In this document: in pieces, positions 54,696 to 64,000 of the stretch | How positions within the stretch are numbered: the first letter of the stretch is position 1 | Layout: each line of letters starts with the position of its first letter | Source: Staphylotrichum longicolle | Taxonomy: Eukaryota; Ascomycota; Sordariomycetes; Sordariales; Chaetomiaceae | Direction of reading: 5' to 3' | DNA: 64,000 nucleotides | NCBI GenBank assembly: GCA_019096155.1 | Contig: JAHCVI010000004.1 | Location: 3,906,001-3,970,000, forward strand | Notes under the pieces: model-generated | Databases searched by the model: none | Told to the model about the DNA's origin: nothing | Seen by the model: only the letters and a program-made list of their open reading frames with translations | Position numbers and translations under genes: made by a program

Positions 54696-55296
54696 TCTTG
54701 AGGCGAGGACAGATGAGTGGTGATTCGAGGTCGTTGATGATGTCCAGTCCTGACAGTGTGATGAGCGGGGCAAGGGTTGGAGTTAACGTTAGCTGCTGCC
54801 TCAACCTAGAGACTCGAACATAGGTTGGGTGCCTGATGCCCCTGCATCACATCATCAGTGCATCGTTGGTCGCTGCTCCACAGAGGTAGCTCGGGGCCGT
54901 TGGAAACAGGTTTGTGGTCGAATGATCTGGAGGAGATGCTTATTCTGAAATGCTTCCACGCACTCTCCCAATCAGTAAGTACAAGCCTGCCGCCCACATC
55001 TCACACGCCGTTTGTGTTGTCGCTGAGGCGGACTGGACCACATAGCCATGCAATCGGGGAGTTCAGACGGCGGCTCCACCGGGGCAGTTTGGTGCAAGGT
55101 CCACTAGTGGGTTCATTGGTGCGTGAGAGGTGGGACTGAGCGAGTTAACGTTATCTGCAGAGGTCAAAGTCTTATCGATAAGGAATTGGGGGAAAAAATC
55201 CCAATCTTCCGCCCCCATCCCATCCTCACGCGTGTTCCAGACTTCAGGACGGTGATCACCGAGACTGAACTGTCGAGTTGCCCATACACAGACAAG
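54696..55296. other. Divergent promoter region
   Basis: 600 bp between the secreted LRR-like protein and DBP3. No gene is seen. Confidence 0.4.
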
Positions 55297-57265
55297 ATGT
55301 CGGTCGGAAAGAAGCACGCCCGCAGCGAAGGCGAGGACCAGAGCGTCCGCACCGCCAAGAAGGCGAAGACGGACGACATCGCCGACGCCCCGACCGACAG
55401 CGACCCCTCCATGACAGCCGAGAAGAAGAAGAAGAAGGATAAGAAGGACAAGAAGGATAAGAAGGAGAAGAAAGAAAAGAAAGACAAGAAGGACAAGAAG
55501 GAGAAGAAGGCAAAGGCTGAGGAGCCCGAAGTCGAGCAAGCCGAGTCGAGCCCCGAAGTCGAATCGGAGCCCAAAGCCGAGAAGAAGGAGAAGAAGGAGA
55601 AGAAGGACAAGAAGGACAAGAAGGACAAGAAGAAAAATTCCAAGTCCTCGGACGAGTCGACGCCGACCGAATCTGCCCCGACCGAGTCCGCCCCGGCGAC
55701 CAACGGCGCACCTCACCGCAATGGCGCCGCCTACTCGTACCAACAAACCAAGGCTCTCGACGCCGTGTCGGAGGACGAGGTTCAGGAGTTCCTCAAGAAG
55801 CAAGAAATCGCAATCAACGACCCATCGGGCACCAAGCTCCGCCCGGTCCTCCAGTTCTCGCACCTCCCGGCTTCCACCCTCCTCTCCAAGGGCCCCTTCG
55901 CCTCCTTCACCGCGCCCACGCCGATCCAGGCGGCCTCGTGGCCGTTCGCGCTCTCCGGCCGCGACGTGATCGGAATTGCCGAGACCGGCTCCGGCAAGAC
56001 GATGGCCTTCTCCCTGCCCTGCGTCGAATCGCTCGCCTCCAGCCCCAAGCCCAAGCACTCCAAGGGCGACAGGACCGCATACCCGCGCGCCGTCGTGGTC
56101 TCGCCGACGCGCGAGCTTGCCATGCAGACCCACTCCGCCATGTCGTCGCTCGCCTCGCTCGTCGGCCTGTCCGCCGTCTGCCTCTACGGCGGCGCGCCCA
56201 AGGACGACCAGCGGGCGCTGCTGCGGAGGAATAACGGCGCCGACATCATCGTTGCGACGCCCGGGCGCTTGAAGGATTTCCTGTCCGAGGGCTGCGTGTC
56301 GCTGTCCGACGTCATGTTTGCGGTCCTCGACGAGGCCGACCGCATGCTCGACAAGGGGTTCGAGGAGGACATCAAGCTCATCCTCGGCGACTGCCCGCCG
56401 CGCGAGAAGCGCCAGACGCTCATGTTTACGGCGACCTGGCCGACGAGCGTGCGGGGGCTGGCGGAGGGCTTCATGGTCGACCCGGTCAAGGTGACCATTG
56501 GCAACCGCACCCGTGCCGGCGGCGACGAGAACGGCGAGGGCAACGGCACGGTCGAGCTGCAGGCCAACAGCCGCATCGAGCAAAAGGTTGAGGTGGTCGA
56601 CCCGCGCGGCAAGGAGCAGCGCCTCCTCGAGCTGCTCAGGGACGCGCAGAAGGGAAGCGCCAAGAACGACAGGATATTGGTCTTTTGCCTGTACAAGAAG
56701 GAGGCCGTCCGCGTCGAGCAGTTCCTCGAGAGGCGGGGCATCCGCGTGGCGAGCATCCATGGCGACCTGCGCCAGGACCAGCGCACGCGCAGCCTCGAGG
56801 CGTTCAAGGCCGGTACGACGACCGTCCTGGTGGCGACCGATGTTGCCGCACGTGGTCTGGACATCCCCGAGGTCAAGTTGGTCATCAACGTCACAGTAAG
56901 TCTGGTCCCCCCTTCTATTCTTGGAGACACGCTCACACATTCAGTTCCCTCTTACCATCGAGGATTACGTTCACCGCATTGGCCGGACCGGACGTGCTGG
57001 CAAGACGGGCAAGGCCATCACCCTGTTCACCGAGCACGACAAGGCGCACTCTGGATCGTAAGGAATCCGTCCTCCCGGTCGAGTGCACAGATTGCTGACC
57101 ATCTCCCGCAGGCTCGTCAACATCCTGAGGGCGGCCAACCAGCCCGTCCCCGAGGAGCTCCTCAAATTTGGCACGACCGTCAAGAAAAAGGCGCACGACT
57201 CGTACGGCGCCTTCTTCAAGGACGTGGATTTGAGCAAGAAGGGGACCAAGATCACGTTTGATTAG
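55297..57265 (+). CDS. DBP3: DEAD-box RNA helicase DBP3 (60S ribosome biogenesis)
   Basis: Nucleolar ATP-dependent RNA helicase of the Dbp3 group, which aids pre-rRNA processing at site A3. Exons 55297-56895, 56945-57057 and 57112-57265 with introns of 49 and 54 nt give 621 residues. The N-terminus carries Lys/Asp/Glu repeats (KKDKKDKKDKKEKK), a hallmark of Dbp3. Helicase motifs in order are Q (FTAPTPIQAASWP), I AETGSGKT, Ia PTRELAMQ, Ib TPGRLKDF, II DEAD, III TAT in FTATW, IV VFCLYKKEA, V ATDVAARGLDIP and VI HRIGRTGRAGKTG. The second intron splits the TEHDKAHSGSL region. It converges with RFT1, 77 bp between stops. Identity is strong. Confidence 0.95.
55425..55635 (+). repeat. AAGAAGGA(C/G) coding repeats (Lys/Asp, Lys/Glu)
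   Basis: Two blocks of AAGAAGGAC/AAGAAGGAG triplets (about 55425-55510 and 55580-55635) encode the KKD/KKE tail of DBP3. Copy number is likely polymorphic. No frame disturbance. Confidence 0.7.
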
Positions 57266-57342
57266 GGGAGAAAAAAAAAAAAAAGGCGTTGATGGGGAGG
57301 GTATTTTTCACTTTGGGTTTGGTGGGTGATGTCTCGATTATC

Positions 57343-59124
57343 TCAGGAGCTGGCCTGCTGTCTCCCCCGGAGAGCTTGGAACCCGCTGTACAGAAGTCGC
57401 CGTTCGGACACGGCGCTGTTCGTGTGTTAGCATTTCGATACCATAGAGACGATCAATGACAGATGCGCAACCTACACAGCAACCACAAACGGCAGCGCCA
57501 CAGCGGCCAACTTGACCAGCTCCACCAGCGCATCTCTCGCGCCCATCGGCGACGCACCGGCCGCAGGCGAGGCGACGACGCGCTTCGCGACCTGTGACGT
57601 GACCACAGCGGCAGCCACGGCGCCCGGTGAGGGCAGCAGCTCAAGCAGTCCAAACGCCACCCCCTTGCCGGCAAAATACCGCCTGATGAACACTGCGCAC
57701 CACACGATCCGGCACGCCATGTTGATCCGGTTCGCCACGACCAGCCCCTCGGCGCCCCGGTCCAGCACGCGCAGCAGCACGAACCCGGCGGCACCAAAGA
57801 CGACGGAGAAGACGCCCATCCAGGCGCTCTGGCGGTGCACCTCGTGCTCAGTGGCCACCGACGCGACGAAGGCCTCGGTCACGCCGTTGATGGCCAGCAG
57901 CGGGACGTACCACATGTAGGCCGCCAGGCAGGCCGCGGCGCCGGACCCGGCCCATCGCGGGCCGGCGACGAGCGAGAGCAGGGGCGACGCGGCGGTCGGG
58001 CCGAGCGTGACGACCACGAGGGAGAGGAGCAGATAGGCCCTGAGGAGGGACTGCAGGGCGGTCTTGGCCTCGGCGGCTGGCTCGGACGGGGAGGCCTGGG
58101 ATGCCGACTTTGCGCGAACGGGCCGCGACGTGGACGGGGCGAGGAGGCGGCTGAAGTAGCTGCGGCTGCTCTCCTCGATGGGCTGGAAGACCAGGCGCGC
58201 GAGCAGGCCGCCGTAGTTGTTGGCGAGCGCGTAGACGCCCTGCGCGGTCGGGGTCGACAGGATGCTGACCAGGAAGGTGTCGCCCTGGGTGAGGACGTGC
58301 TTGACGACGCTCTGGGCCATCATGCTGGAGGCGAGGTGGAGGGTGGGGCGGTAGAAGTAGGAGAGAATGAATGCCGGTTTCTTGGCCTGCTTGGTTTGAA
58401 GGGCCGTGATCCTGCGAGGGAGGAGCGAGAAGGCTTCCCTCTTCGCCAGGCCAGCGCCGTGCCAAGCGTAGACGGCAAGGAGCCCGACGCCGTAGCTGAG
58501 CTGGCCAAGGGCAAACGGCAAGACTCCCAGGTCGCGGTTGGCACCCCAAACCGCTGACCCGAGCGTGACGGTGCAGCGCAGAAAGGTGGCAACCGATTCG
58601 GCAGCTGCGCGGGTGCCGAACTGCAGGCGTGTCTGCATCACGACGAATGCTGGTTCCGAGACCAGCTCCAGCACAGCAGCCACGGCGTAGATGTAGAGCG
58701 AGATGACCAGGTTAGGAGCCGAGGCGAGGGTCGCAGCGCTCAGCGAGCTGAGGTAGAGCCAGCCGAGGACGAGTGCCAGCGGGATACCCAGGGCAATAGA
58801 GATGTAGCCCAAGTTGACGACCGCCTGGGCGGCCCTGTTGGTCTCGGCATCCTTGCCGTCCTCGCCGTCCTTGTGGCGTTCGGTGGTAAGGCTTGAAGGG
58901 TCCTGCCTCTGGATGGCAACCCTCAGACTCTCACGAGCAAAAAAGATGACGGACAGATAGTAGACCTCGAGCTGCGTCGAGACGCCGAGCAGCTGCGCGG
59001 TTAGGAAACGCAGGAGCAGCTGGTTTGCAGCAAAGGTGATGGCGCGGGAGACGACCTGCAGCAGGATCAGCAGCGACGCACCCCGCAGGGCTCGCGTGCT
59101 GCCTGTGGTGTCTGGCGTCGGCAT
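57343..59124 (-). CDS. RFT1: RFT1 family ER membrane protein (N-glycosylation)
   Basis: Polytopic ER protein needed for N-glycosylation, long proposed to translocate Man5GlcNAc2-PP-dolichol; that flippase role is disputed. Exon 1 is 57476-59124 and a small second exon is 57343-57415, joined by a 60-nt intron (donor GTAGGT, branch GCTAAC, acceptor ACAG). Without the second exon the chain would stop at VVAV; with it the end is AVSERRLLYSGFQALR, giving 573 residues, normal for the family. Signatures are MMAQSVVKHVLTQGDTFLV, YALANNYGGLLARLVFQPIE and YVPLLAINGVTEAF. Around 12 hydrophobic segments are visible. The ATG at 59124 starts MPTPDTTGSTRALRGAS. Confidence 0.93.
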
Positions 59125-59585
59125 TAGCCTCGCAAGCAATGGGGTTGCGGGGATGTTGAGGAGTACAGGCGTTGGAGGTTGAAGATTGGAAGAGGTGAAG
59201 TCGAGCTTTGCTGTCCTTGGGCAGACAGTGTCGATAGATCCTGAGCCGTACTGTGCGCGCGCCAAGCGGGTGCTGGAGTGGGGAGGCTTTGGGGCGGCGA
59301 GGGCGGATACCCCTGAAGAGCCCCTGGAAGCCCAGTGCCCAAAGACACCAACCACCATCGACAAACTGGAGTTGCTGCAGCTTCTGTCCGTCTTTCTATC
59401 TCCCTGGCTACCTTGGGCTGTGTCGGGCACGGTGCGCATCACGAGTGCCAGTTTCTACTGTCACGAAGCGAGAGAAATGACCAATTCAATTGCACATTCC
59501 GTACACCACGCGTTGTCTGGCTTCGGCTTTTAAGTTAGGTACGGCTCCCAGTAACTTTCCACTCACCCCCAACTCCTTTGGAACA
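59125..59585. other. Intergenic region, nothing recognised
   Basis: 460 bp between the RFT1 ATG and the stop of the GPI-type protein. No gene seen. Confidence 0.4.
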
Positions 59586-60413
59586 TTACCACAGCATGAG
59601 CGCCGCCCCGATCCCCAGCGACAGCGCCGCCATCAACCCATTCCCGGCCCTCCCCGCGCCATTGGTCGAGCTTGTTGCCGGAGATGGAGCCGTCTGCGTC
59701 GGCGAGACGGCAGTTGTCGCGGCCGAGGGACCAGTCGAGGGCGCCGCCGTCAGACCCGTCGACCCAGCTGCGCTTGTTGTGGAAGCGACTGCGCCCGCCC
59801 ACATGACTGTCTGGCTCGCTGGACACCCGGCCGACGACAACAAGCTGCTACGGATCGAGAGGTACTGGCTCGCATCCATCGTGTCCGACCCTCGCAGGCC
59901 CCATCCGTCCTGGATCTTCACTCCGGCCGTCATGACGACGGGACGCTGATGCGCCATGACATAGCAATCGTCGTATTGCGACGTTTCGGTACGCGTCGAG
60001 CTCCCACCGACAATGGTCTTGGTGCAGTCACCGGTGAGGCTGTCGCCGCTTCCCCCCAAACTGCACACCCAGGTCGTTGTGCTGTCGTCGGCCGAATATG
60101 TCGTGGTGCCTCCCCACACCGATCCCTGGGTGTGGTAGACCTGTGCCGGGTAGATGCCCGCGGCCCGACACGCGTCGTTCTCTGGCGAGGCTGCCGTCGG
60201 GCACGCAACCACAACCGTCGTGACCCCTCTCGTGTCGGCGCGTCCGGCAGAGACCGTGTTGATTGCAACAGCCGACGCTTCAAGAGAGAGCGGCTCTGAA
60301 TCGGGCAAGAAGAGCGTCATGAATCCCGCCGACTGTGCTGCTGCCGGTGCCACCGCGAGGCCGATTGGGAGGATCAGCCTCGTTATCGTGGACAAAGAGG
60401 GAGCCGACTTCAT
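59586..60413 (-). CDS. GPI-anchored-type cell-surface protein
   Basis: One frame of 275 residues. A signal peptide (LILPIGLAVAPAAAQS after a basic start) precedes SAGFMTLFLPDSEPL, a pattern common in fungal surface proteins, then a Cys/Thr/Gly domain (VVVACPT, TTWVCSLGGSGD, GDCTKTIVGG, YDDCYVMAH). A Ser/Thr-rich stalk follows (GPSAATTAVSPTQTAPSP), and the C-terminal hydrophobic tail GLMAALSLGIGAALMLW with small residues before it fits a GPI signal. About residues 165-205 (KIQDGWGLRGSDTMD...) look unlike the rest and could be an unspliced intron, but I found no certain borders. No enzymatic motif. Confidence 0.75.
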   Translation of the reverse strand: MKSAPSLSTITRLILPIGLAVAPAAAQSAGFMTLFLPDSEPLSLEASAVAINTVSAGRADTRGVTTVVVACPTAASPENDACRAAGIYPAQVYHTQGSVWGGTTTYSADDSTTTWVCSLGGSGDSLTGDCTKTIVGGSSTRTETSQYDDCYVMAHQRPVVMTAGVKIQDGWGLRGSDTMDASQYLSIRSSLLSSAGCPASQTVMWAGAVASTTSAAGSTGLTAAPSTGPSAATTAVSPTQTAPSPATSSTNGAGRAGNGLMAALSLGIGAALMLW

Positions 60414-60955
60414 GGCTGCGGTTTGATAACTTGAAGGTCACAGAGTTGACCCAGACGAAGGGGAGAGTCTGTTTCCTTTATTATGCCGCGATGCGGAAAC
60501 TTAATACAACGCGCGGCTGAAGGATGCAGGGAAATTGCACGGTTACATGGTTCACACCGTTCTCAGCCAACTGACAATGGAGTCCTGCTAATTTAGTTGG
60601 CGCAATGTTGGCTCCAACACCGCGGACCAGGGTCAGATACGAAGTACCTGAGCGGCTCGTTGGAGCCAGAAGCGCGGCATGGAGACTGCGAATAAACGCT
60701 GTCAAGCACAGCCACGGTAATACCGCGGATTTGTCACCCTCCAACATGGAGTTGGTGCCCAGAGAGGTGCTGCGCCGCTTGGCAGCATACCTTATGGTTC
60801 TTGGCACTCAAGGCCGGCGAGACGGGCCATCACAATGTCAGAGGGGTTGGACTGCTTTAGAAGTTAGAACTGTGTGAGAGAGAGATACAAAACTCGTACT
60901 TTTTAAGACCCCTAGAAACACTCTCTGGCGAAACAAAGACGCGAACCCGGCAGCG
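60414..60955. other. Divergent promoter region of GPI-type protein and NLR
   Basis: 540 bp. A 90-codon plus-strand frame (60605-60877) has no recognisable features. Nothing else seen. Confidence 0.4.
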
Positions 60956-63900
60956 ATGGCCCCCAAACCGGTGTCGACGGCAGGCCAACCCGCAGAGGGG
61001 TTGATCCCTGGCAAAAGGCGTTCAACTGCCTCGACCCCCGACCTCAAGACGGCCCTCGACTCGGTCAGAACACAAACTAGATGTTGTCAGTGCCGTCCTC
61101 CGAGCCGCCGACGACAAGCGCCAGCTCTGCATCCGAAAGCAGTGGAGATTCACGGCCCAAACGGCAGGGTTGTTGTGGTACGAGACGTGCTAGAGAAAGT
61201 TGTGAGCTGGATCAACCGATACAAGGCCGTCGGCGATGTTGCATCTCAGTATGACCCGGTCAATGCCGCTCTACCCTGGGCGGCGTTTCGTTTCTTGCTC
61301 GACGTCGCGAGTGGTGACGTTCAGGCGTTTGGCCTCATCGTCACAGTCCTGGAGGCAGTCGCACGGATTATAGCTCGCACCAAGATCATTGAGGAGGTGT
61401 ATGTCCACAAATCCGGTCTCGCCGATCTCACACAACCGTTACAGGACGCTCTTGTCCTATTGCTGGCCGACGCCCTGGTGCTGTTGGCCAAATGTGTCAA
61501 GTACTTTGGCCGTTCTACCGGAGGTTAGTCCGTCCCCATGTGCACACTGCACAGTGCAATCCCTCACACGAGGCAGTCCGTACCCTCATCAGTGCTGGGA
61601 AACTGCCCATTAGCGACGATGACTTGAGGTCTCTGGACAAACGAGAGGCCGAAGTTCTCAAGCTCGCGGCTCTGGCCGACACCAAGGTCCTGCATGGCGT
61701 CGACACCAAGATTGAGGCGCTGGCCAACAACACAATGGCCGGCCTGGCAAGGTTGGATGCCCAATTCACCCGCCTCGTGGATACTGCCGCAACCACACAG
61801 CAACGTTTGGACGAACAGAAGCTCAGCGAGCTTCTGAGCTGGCTGTCTCTCGTCCCGGTTGCTCGCCACCACAAGGAAGTCTCGGGGCGACGACTACCCA
61901 ACTCTGCAGCGTGGCTGATACGACACCCTGACTTTCAAGACTGGCTAGTCTCAAGCTCCTCGTCCATCTTGCTGCTCCACGGCGTCCGGGGGTGCGGCAA
62001 ATCCACGGCCTTCTCGGCTGTCGTCGATCATCTTCTCCCTCGGCCCCATCCCCAAACGACGCCGCCATGCGCCTATTTCTACTGCCAGCAGTCACCTTCC
62101 GAGCCCGACCGCGCGTCGCCAAGCTGTATCCTCGGGAGCATAGTCCGGCAGCTAGCAATCAGTCCCGTGGATAGCGCAGTCAGCCAGGCTGCATTGTCGG
62201 CGTATGAGAAGGAGGCCGGCTTGGCGAAGAAAAGGAGGGACGACCCCAGCAAACTTGGCGTCGACGAATCCGTCGCGCTCATTCTGGACCTTGTTTCGTC
62301 CAACCCCGCGTATATTTGCATTGACGCCGTGGACGAGCTGTCACACGATGACCGCGCCTCCCTCGTCGAGTCTCTGCAGCTCGTCGTCTCTCAATCTGCC
62401 AGTGTCGTCAAGGTCTTCCTCACGAGCCGGGATGACGCGCAGCTCCAGGCTTTGCTGACGTCCGAAGCCAAGATCCGAGTTACTGCAGCCGAGAACGAGG
62501 ACGACATCAGAGCTTTTGTGCAACTACAAGTGGAGAGAGCGGTGAAAACAAAATGCCTCCTCAACGGGGCTGCGTCTTCGGAGCTGGTGAATCGGATCTC
62601 GAGCGCCCTCCTTGACGGGTCCGGGGAGATGTGAGCGCACAAACCCCATCTCGGTACACACAGTGCTCACATAGTACTTAGGTTTATGTGGGTCAAGCTG
62701 CAGCTTGACTTCCTCTGCCGCAAGAAAACGGAACAGGACATCTTGGAGGCCCTGGGCCGAGGATTGTCCGGCGAGCTCGACCAGATCTACGACCATGTCC
62801 TCGAAAGCATCCTTGCACTGGACCCGATTGCCAAACGAGTCGCGCAGCATGTCATTTCGTGGCTTCTGTTTGCCAAAAGAACTCTGCAGCCCGAGGCGCT
62901 CCTCTCGGTGCTCCGGTCAGATCCTGATATCCAGCCCTCCGAGACAGAGAGTGTCAATCTAGTCGACATCTGCCACAACCTGGTTATGCTCGACAATGAC
63001 ACCAAGGCCCTCTCGTTCTGCCACCCATCTGCTCGAGACTTCATGCACCAGCAGGACATGTTCTCGGCGGCTGCGGCACACCAACTGTTGGCCACGGCCT
63101 GCCTCCGTCAGTGCACCGCAGGCCCAGGCAGCTCGCCCTTCGTCCAGGAACCGTCTCCACTTCAAGATTTGTACCACTACGCAGCGGTATACTGGCCGGA
63201 GCATGTCCGCCACTCCCCCCAACTGGACCCTGTGACTGCAGAAGCCATAAGTTTCCTCTTTACAGAAAACACCACCGAAGTGAGCGCGGCCTTCATTGTC
63301 TGGCAAGAATGGATTCGCGAAACCATTGCCGCCCTCCCACTCTACCACCCTATGAGACGCCCCTTCGAAGTCACCCTCAACCCGTCCTATTCACCCGTCC
63401 ACACAGCTTGCGTCTTTGGGCTCCCGTCTGTTCTTGCGCACTTCCTCTCCGGCCACCCACCGCCCCTTGCCTCTCTTGCCGAGCCCAATTCGGACGAAGA
63501 CGGACACACCCCGCTCTACCTGGCAGCCGCAGGCGGCCATACCGAGGTGGTGGACCTCTTGCTCTCCTCCTCTCCGGATATCTTGCCAGCCTCGTTTCTC
63601 AACACGTGCGGCTCGTTTGGCACGCCCCTGAACGTGGCCGCCTTCCGGGGGCATGTGGAGGTGGTCCAGACCCTGTTGCGCCATCTCGACCTTTCCTCTG
63701 CCTCTCCCCCCAGTGAGGCGGTCAAGACTGGCCTCGCGAGCGCGTACACCCACGCCTGCCATGGCGGAAGAGAGCGGGTGGCGAGGCTCTTGACCGAGGA
63801 GAATCGGCGGCTCGGACTTGGGCTGTGGGAAACCGAGGCAGAATATGACCGGGTGGTGGAGGAGGCGGTGGCAGCCGGCTTTAGGGACCTGGTGGAGTGG

Positions 63901-64000
63901 TTGATGGGGCCCGAGGTCAAAGGGACGGCTCCGTCGGGAGCGGCTGAGAACGGAACGAGAGAGCGCGGTCTGCTCCTCGCGGGCATCAAGAAGGGCCACG
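60956..64000 (+). CDS. NLR-like NACHT-ankyrin protein (3' end outside window, indels in exon 1)
   Basis: Fungal STAND protein of the kind involved in heterokaryon incompatibility and non-self recognition. Exons are 60956-61523, 61577-62630 and 62682 onward, with introns of 53 and 51 nt. The N-terminal helical domain (DVLEKVVSWINRYKAVGDVA, YDPVNAALPWAAFRFLL) matches those preceding fungal NACHT modules. A linker has SWLSLVPVARHHKEV. The NACHT has Walker A GVRGCGKST and Walker B YICIDAVDEL; a winged-helix-like region (FCHPSARDFM) and at least three ankyrin-like repeats follow (DGHTPLYLAAAGGHTEVVD). In exon 1 the family sequence hops between frames: base changes near 61003 (-1), 61037 (+1, C run), 61064 (+1) and 61154 (-1, G run) cancel, so the frame stays open but about 40 residues read wrongly. 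Confidence 0.87.

Noticed and set aside
55063..56940. 625-codon minus-strand open frame rich in Leu/Arg/Asp
   Set aside because: It is the antisense of the DBP3 helicase exon; high GC at third positions keeps the opposite strand open. No family resemblance.
1..64000. Transposons, CRISPR arrays or rRNA
   Set aside because: I saw no terminal repeats, transposase or reverse-transcriptase motifs, spaced identical repeats, or rRNA-like sequence. A systematic self-alignment could still reveal old remnants.

Overview
The window is nuclear DNA of a filamentous ascomycete (Pezizomycotina, most likely Sordariomycetes). Genes carry many short introns (46-84 nt) with fungal GT..AG borders and CTNA-type branch sites. 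Families typical of these fungi are present: Zn2Cys6 and Clr5 regulators, a Dal5-type permease, secreted Cys-rich proteins and a NACHT-ankyrin NLR. I placed exon borders by eye from splice consensus, phase continuity and family similarity, and did no database search. No transposon, CRISPR array or rRNA was seen; one tRNA was. Layout from left to right: 0-6.5 kb holds a compact group of a Dal5-like MFS permease (3' end off the window), an M20 amidohydrolase and a Zn2Cys6 regulator. The last two are divergent, and the promoters share the heptamer TCGGCTA/TAGCCGA (six copies, two within identical 12-mers). The permease promoter also has GATA sites. This is the best candidate for an undescribed small nitrogen-scavenging regulon. 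6.7-15.2 kb holds a GNAT acetyltransferase, two secreted Cys-rich proteins, a Clr5-domain protein and an HSL-type alpha/beta hydrolase. 15.7-25.3 kb holds an AVT3/4-like vacuolar amino-acid transporter, argininosuccinate lyase, an S33 peptidase and an unrecognised six-exon protein. 26.2-33.7 kb is a housekeeping block: ISU1, UBP14, MAD2 and a Gly/Asn-rich single-pass membrane protein. 36.2-44.7 kb holds an FLC/TRP-like membrane protein, RNase H1, a three-exon gene for only 59 residues, and a small mitochondrial-type membrane protein. 45.4-50.8 kb holds a class II aldolase-like protein, a Zn2Cys6 regulator broken by a stop and frameshifts, and a divergent BAHD-like acyltransferase that has lost the segment holding the HxxxD active-site motif: this looks like a decaying cluster. 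51.2-64 kb holds tRNA-Trp(CCA), an SDR, a secreted LRR-like protein, DBP3, RFT1, a GPI-anchored-type protein and the first 3 kb of an NLR-like NACHT-ankyrin gene. Several otherwise well-conserved genes (AVT-like transporter, argininosuccinate lyase, FLC-like, NLR) contain single-base indels, often in C/G runs and often compensating. These fit consensus errors better than gene death, so their literal translations should not be trusted. The regulator at 46.7-49.2 kb and the acyltransferase at 49.6-50.8 kb also carry a nonsense codon and an internal deletion respectively, and are more likely true pseudogenes.
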